DNA of 64,000 nucleotides from Cycas panzhihuaensis (taxonomy: Eukaryota; Cycadophyta), in the NCBI GenBank assembly GCA_023213395.1, contig CM041465.1:147009741-147073740 (forward strand), given 5' to 3'. The position numbers and the translations under genes are program-made. Below, piece by piece: positions 60,829 through 64,000 of the stretch. The stretch's first letter is position 1. Every line of letters begins with the position of its first letter. Below the pieces are notes generated by a model. The model was not told the origin of the DNA and did no database searches. It worked only from the letters and a program-made list of their open reading frames with translations.

Positions 60829-61860
60829 ATGGCATCAAATATTGGTTATGTTATGGTGCCCAAATTTGATAGCATAAATTTTTTCAATTAGAGTAAACGT
60901 ATGAAATCAATTTTTGTTGCCAAATATATGTGGGAGTTTATTAAAATAGGTTATGGAGTGCTTACTGAAAATATCACTAAGGACAAGAAGAAAAGTTTAA
61001 AGGACAATGCAAAGAGAGATAACAAAGCATTGAAATTCATCTTTTGTGCACTGAAGGATCATATATTCCGAAGGGTTAGCATAACAACATTAAAAGAAGC
61101 ATGGGATGCACTAAAGACTACATATAAAGGAGCAACAACATCAAAGCTTTAAACTTTAAGAAGTAAATTTGAAAACCCAAGGATGAATACTAATAAAGGA
61201 GTTAATAACTTCATTACAAAGATCCAAGGCCTAGTTAACCAAATAAGGGCCTTAAGAGAGGTAATTAGTAAGTAAAAGGTAGTTGAGAAAATCTTAATGT
61301 GTATAAGCAATATCAAATAGTTTGAGATGGTGGCCATTAACATTGAGGTCTCTAAGGATTTTAGTACCCTTAAGATAGATCAGATAAGTACTATGTTATT
61401 AGCTATAGAAGAGAAAAAGGAGGAAGTGAGATTTTTTAGTATACTTTTAACATTAGGGCAAAAATTAGACCTCTATTCCAAGGACAAAGTTATAGGGATA
61501 TAAGACAATCCCCTAGAGGTAAAGGTTAACTTAGAAATTAATTTCAATGGTAAGGATAAAGTTATCAAGTACAAGGATATCATCAAGGTCAAGTTAATTA
61601 TCAAGAATAAACCTAAAGTTAATTTCATCAAGGGCAAAATTAGTTCCAAGATCAAAGGCATTTTCAAGGCCAAAGTCAAGACTAAAATTATGGACCTCAA
61701 AAAAGAGGAAGAGGCCAAAGTCCTAGAGGTAGAAACTAAGGATAAAAAGGTAGAAGTCTAAGGGGTAGAGAAATAATCTCATATTCCTATTGCTATAGAA
61801 ATAAGCACTTAAAGAAAAATTACTTTGTAAAAAGTTCAAGTTCATAAAGTGGAACTACTA
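60829..61860 (+). pseudogene. gag: Copia F gag
   Basis: ATG 60,829 opens MASNIGYVMVPKFDS, then KRMKSIFVAKYMWEFI and ALKDHIFRRVSITTLKEAWD, a typical copia gag with the stretch 60,901-61,152 open. After a frameshift, 61,479-61,780 encodes a Gln-Gly and Arg-Gly rich tail (YHQGQVNYQ; FQGQSQD; KRGRGQSPRGRN) leading to a knuckle SYSYCYRNKHLKKNYF with Tyr for the last Cys (about 61,775-61,820). The minus-strand open frames at 61,149-61,718 are shadows. Confidence 0.82.
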
Positions 61861-64000
61861 GTATAGCTATCGAGGAAAGACAGGATGAAAGGTTATTTCT
61901 TTCAAGTTTAATGGCCAATGAGAAAGAGGACAGTTGGTACATAGATTCAGGGTGTTCTATATACATGACTTAGAAGGAAGAGTGGTTTAAATAATTAGAT
62001 AATATTAAGAAACACTAGATTAGATTTGGTGATAACAACACTCAAGTAGTTGTTGGTAAAAGGAATATCTCCATATAAATTAATTTTGGAGAAACAAGCT
62101 ATATAAAAGATGTGCTACATGTTCCAGCCTTTAAGAAGAACTTATTTTCAGTGGGTTAGATAATGGGATAGAAATAAAAGTAATCTTTGACAATGGGGAA
62201 TGCATCATTAAAAATAAACTAAGAAATAAATTAATTATGGCTAAAGAATAAATGATTAGTGATAAGTTATTCAAACTAGTGATTCCCCCAATAGACTATT
62301 ATGCCTTAAATGTATCAAGTAATATGGACAGTGATACATGACATAAAAGACTTGACTATATAAACTACAATAGTTTGGCCTTAATAAAGAAAATAGATAT
62401 GGTAATTAGATTACCAACTATTAAACATAATAAGAAATTATGTGAAGGATGTATACTTAAAAAGCAACAAAGAAAAAGATTTTCTAATGAAAGTTATAGG
62501 CCCAACGGGCCCCTCTAATTAATATGTATAGAATTATGTGGTCTAATAGATGTGCCCTTACTTAGAGGTATAACATTTTTTATGATATTTATTGATGAAT
62601 TCATAAGGATGACATGGGTATACTTCCTTAAATTTAAGTTAGATGCTTTATAATGTTTCATAGACTTCAGAACTTTGGTAGAAAGACAAAGTGGACTCAG
62701 AATTTTGACCCTTAGATCAAATAATGGAGGAGAATTTATTTCAAATGAATTCAAAGCTTATTGTAGGTATTGTGGTATAAGAAAATAGATCACAAATCCT
62801 TACACCCCATAGCAAAATGGGGTTGTTGAAAGAAAGAATAGAATAATTATTAAAATAATGAGTATGCTTAAGGACAAGCATCTAAGAAATGAACATTGGG
62901 CTAAAGTTCTATATACAATTGTTTATATATTGAATAAGTATACCACTAAAGCAGTCAGGTGGGTTACACTAAAAGAAGCTTATATAGGATATAAGCCAAG
63001 CATCAAACACTTAAGGATTTTGGGTGCATATCTTATGAACATATCCTAAATCAAAGGAGAATAAAGTTAAATGACAAAAGTATCAAATGTATCTTTATAA
63101 GATATTGTGATTCTTCTGGATCCTATAAAGTTTATGATCTAAAAGGCAAAAAGATTGTTATAAGCAAGGATATTATCTTTAAAGAAAATAAATTTTATTA
63201 AGAAGAAGTGATTTAAAAAGATAAGGATAAGAATATCATGGTTGAAATGGACTTAAACTCTCATAGTATAAATGTACCTCATACAAATGAAGTAGGACCC
63301 TTTACTTTGAATCAAAGGGTCCTCAAATGGGTACAAAGGGCTTATAACCCTTCAAATATTTTAGATACCAACTTTGAAAGAAGGACTACAATATTTTAAA
63401 GGGTGAATTTTGCACTTATAACTCAAGTTATGGAGTTTAATGAGTCTCACAACTTTCAAGAGGCTAATACTCAAGATGAATGGAAGAAAGCAATGAAAGA
63501 TGAATATAATACCTTCGTGAAAAATGACACATGGGAGTTAGTGGATCTACTACCTAGCAAAAATGCCATTAGGACTAAATGGGTCTATAAGATAAAGTAT
63601 AATTCTAATGGGACCATTGATAAGTATAAGGCAAGGTTAGTTAAAAAGGGCTATACTCAAATTGAGGACATAAATTATAATGAGATATTTGTACTTGTTG
63701 TAAGGTTAGAAATAATCAGATTAATGATGGCCTAACTACATAGCAAAGGTTGTATAGTACATCAAATAGATATAAAATGTGCCTTCTTAAATGGCTATGT
63801 GGATGAAGAAATATATGTTAATAACCCAAAAGATTTGAAGTAGAAGGAGAAGAAAACAAGGTCCACAAACTTTAAAAGGCCTTATATGGACTTAAGCAAG
63901 TACCTATAGTATGGTACTCTAGGATTGACAAATATTTTGAAGATAAGGGATTCCAAAGAATCCAATTAAATCATAATTTATATATTAAGATGGAAGGAAT
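61861..64000 (+). pseudogene. pol: Copia F pol, 5' part (window ends in RT)
   Basis: Protease WYIDSGCSIYMT (about 61,940) keeps its Asp. A GAG-pre-integrase segment (CEGCILKKQQRKRFSNESY, 62,440) matches copia B. The integrase keeps FIDEF, has SNNGGEF with Asn for Asp (62,718) and VVERKNRIIIK with the Glu kept (62,825). The post-integrase segment SIKCIFIRYCDSSGSYKVYD and RT (EWKKAMKDEYNTFVKNDTWE; TKWVYKIKYNSNGTIDKYKA; 63,403-63,735 open) follow. The sequence ends before the RT active site. Stops and frameshifts are scattered. Confidence 0.87.

Larger units (their letters stand above)
51782..64000 (+). mobile_element. Copia F: plus-strand Ty1/copia element running off the window, host of G2
   Basis: LTR 51,782-52,112, primer site 52,115, a leader broken by G2, gag from 60,829 and pol to the window end in RT. 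The leader without G2 is about 1.97 kb, close to that of the related copia B. Integrase and knuckle sequences resemble copia B. The 3' LTR would lie beyond 64,000. Linking the LTR and the coding part across G2 is inference. Confidence 0.65.

Overview
This window is nuclear DNA of a vascular plant, most likely a large-genome, repeat-rich seed plant. The evidence is the repeat content: LTR retrotransposons of the Ty1/copia and Ty3/gypsy superfamilies, initiator-Met tRNA primer sites, a tRNA-Asp-like primer site, a plant-specific 'plant mobile domain' gene, and coding decay dominated by transitions at Gln and Arg codons, as expected of methylated plant repeats. I see no host gene, tRNA or rRNA. 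Almost every open frame is a retroelement fragment or a shadow of one. All boundaries, LTR comparisons and divergence figures were made by eye.

Left half (1-39,159). The oldest identifiable layer is a minus-strand copia element (copia A), now in pieces at 1-1245, 15,346-16,031 and 22,702-24,082. A 14.1-kb minus-strand Ty3/gypsy element of Tat-like type (1246-15,345, LTRs about 2.57 kb) and a second minus-strand copia (copia B, 16,032-22,701) are inserted into its polymerase/RNase H region. A plus-strand copia (copia C, from about 24,083) abuts or interrupts its integrase region. Copia C is interrupted in gag by copia D (26,843-31,990; two 552-bp LTRs, exact 5-bp target duplication). The stretch 35,931-39,159 is AT-rich and holds only what looks like the 3' end of another gypsy element near 37.7 kb.

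Right half (39,160-64,000). A plus-strand gypsy (G1) starts at about 39,160. It is split by a young minus-strand copia (copia E, 42,969-50,572, LTRs about 5% diverged) and again at 51,781 by a plus-strand copia (copia F) that runs off the window. The leader of copia F contains a minus-strand gypsy (G2, 52,708-59,444) of the same family as G1. Removing the inserts rejoins the interrupted reading frames for copia D/C and copia E/G1, which supports the order of events.

Most interesting unit. The Tat-like element keeps gag-protease (minus strand, 12,605-9151) and an RNase HI-type domain (4927-4530), but I find no reverse transcriptase or integrase. In their place, on the opposite strand, is what looks like a complete captured plant gene: TATA box (5453), possible 5'-UTR intron, plant mobile domain, acidic linker, a well-formed phase-1 intron (7321-7431), coiled-coil exon 2 and a plant-type 3' UTR. 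Beside it are two tandem 180-bp repeats, each carrying a long hairpin, and a palindrome cluster shared with the element's own LTR U3. The antisense orientation would let the intron survive passage through the element's RNA.
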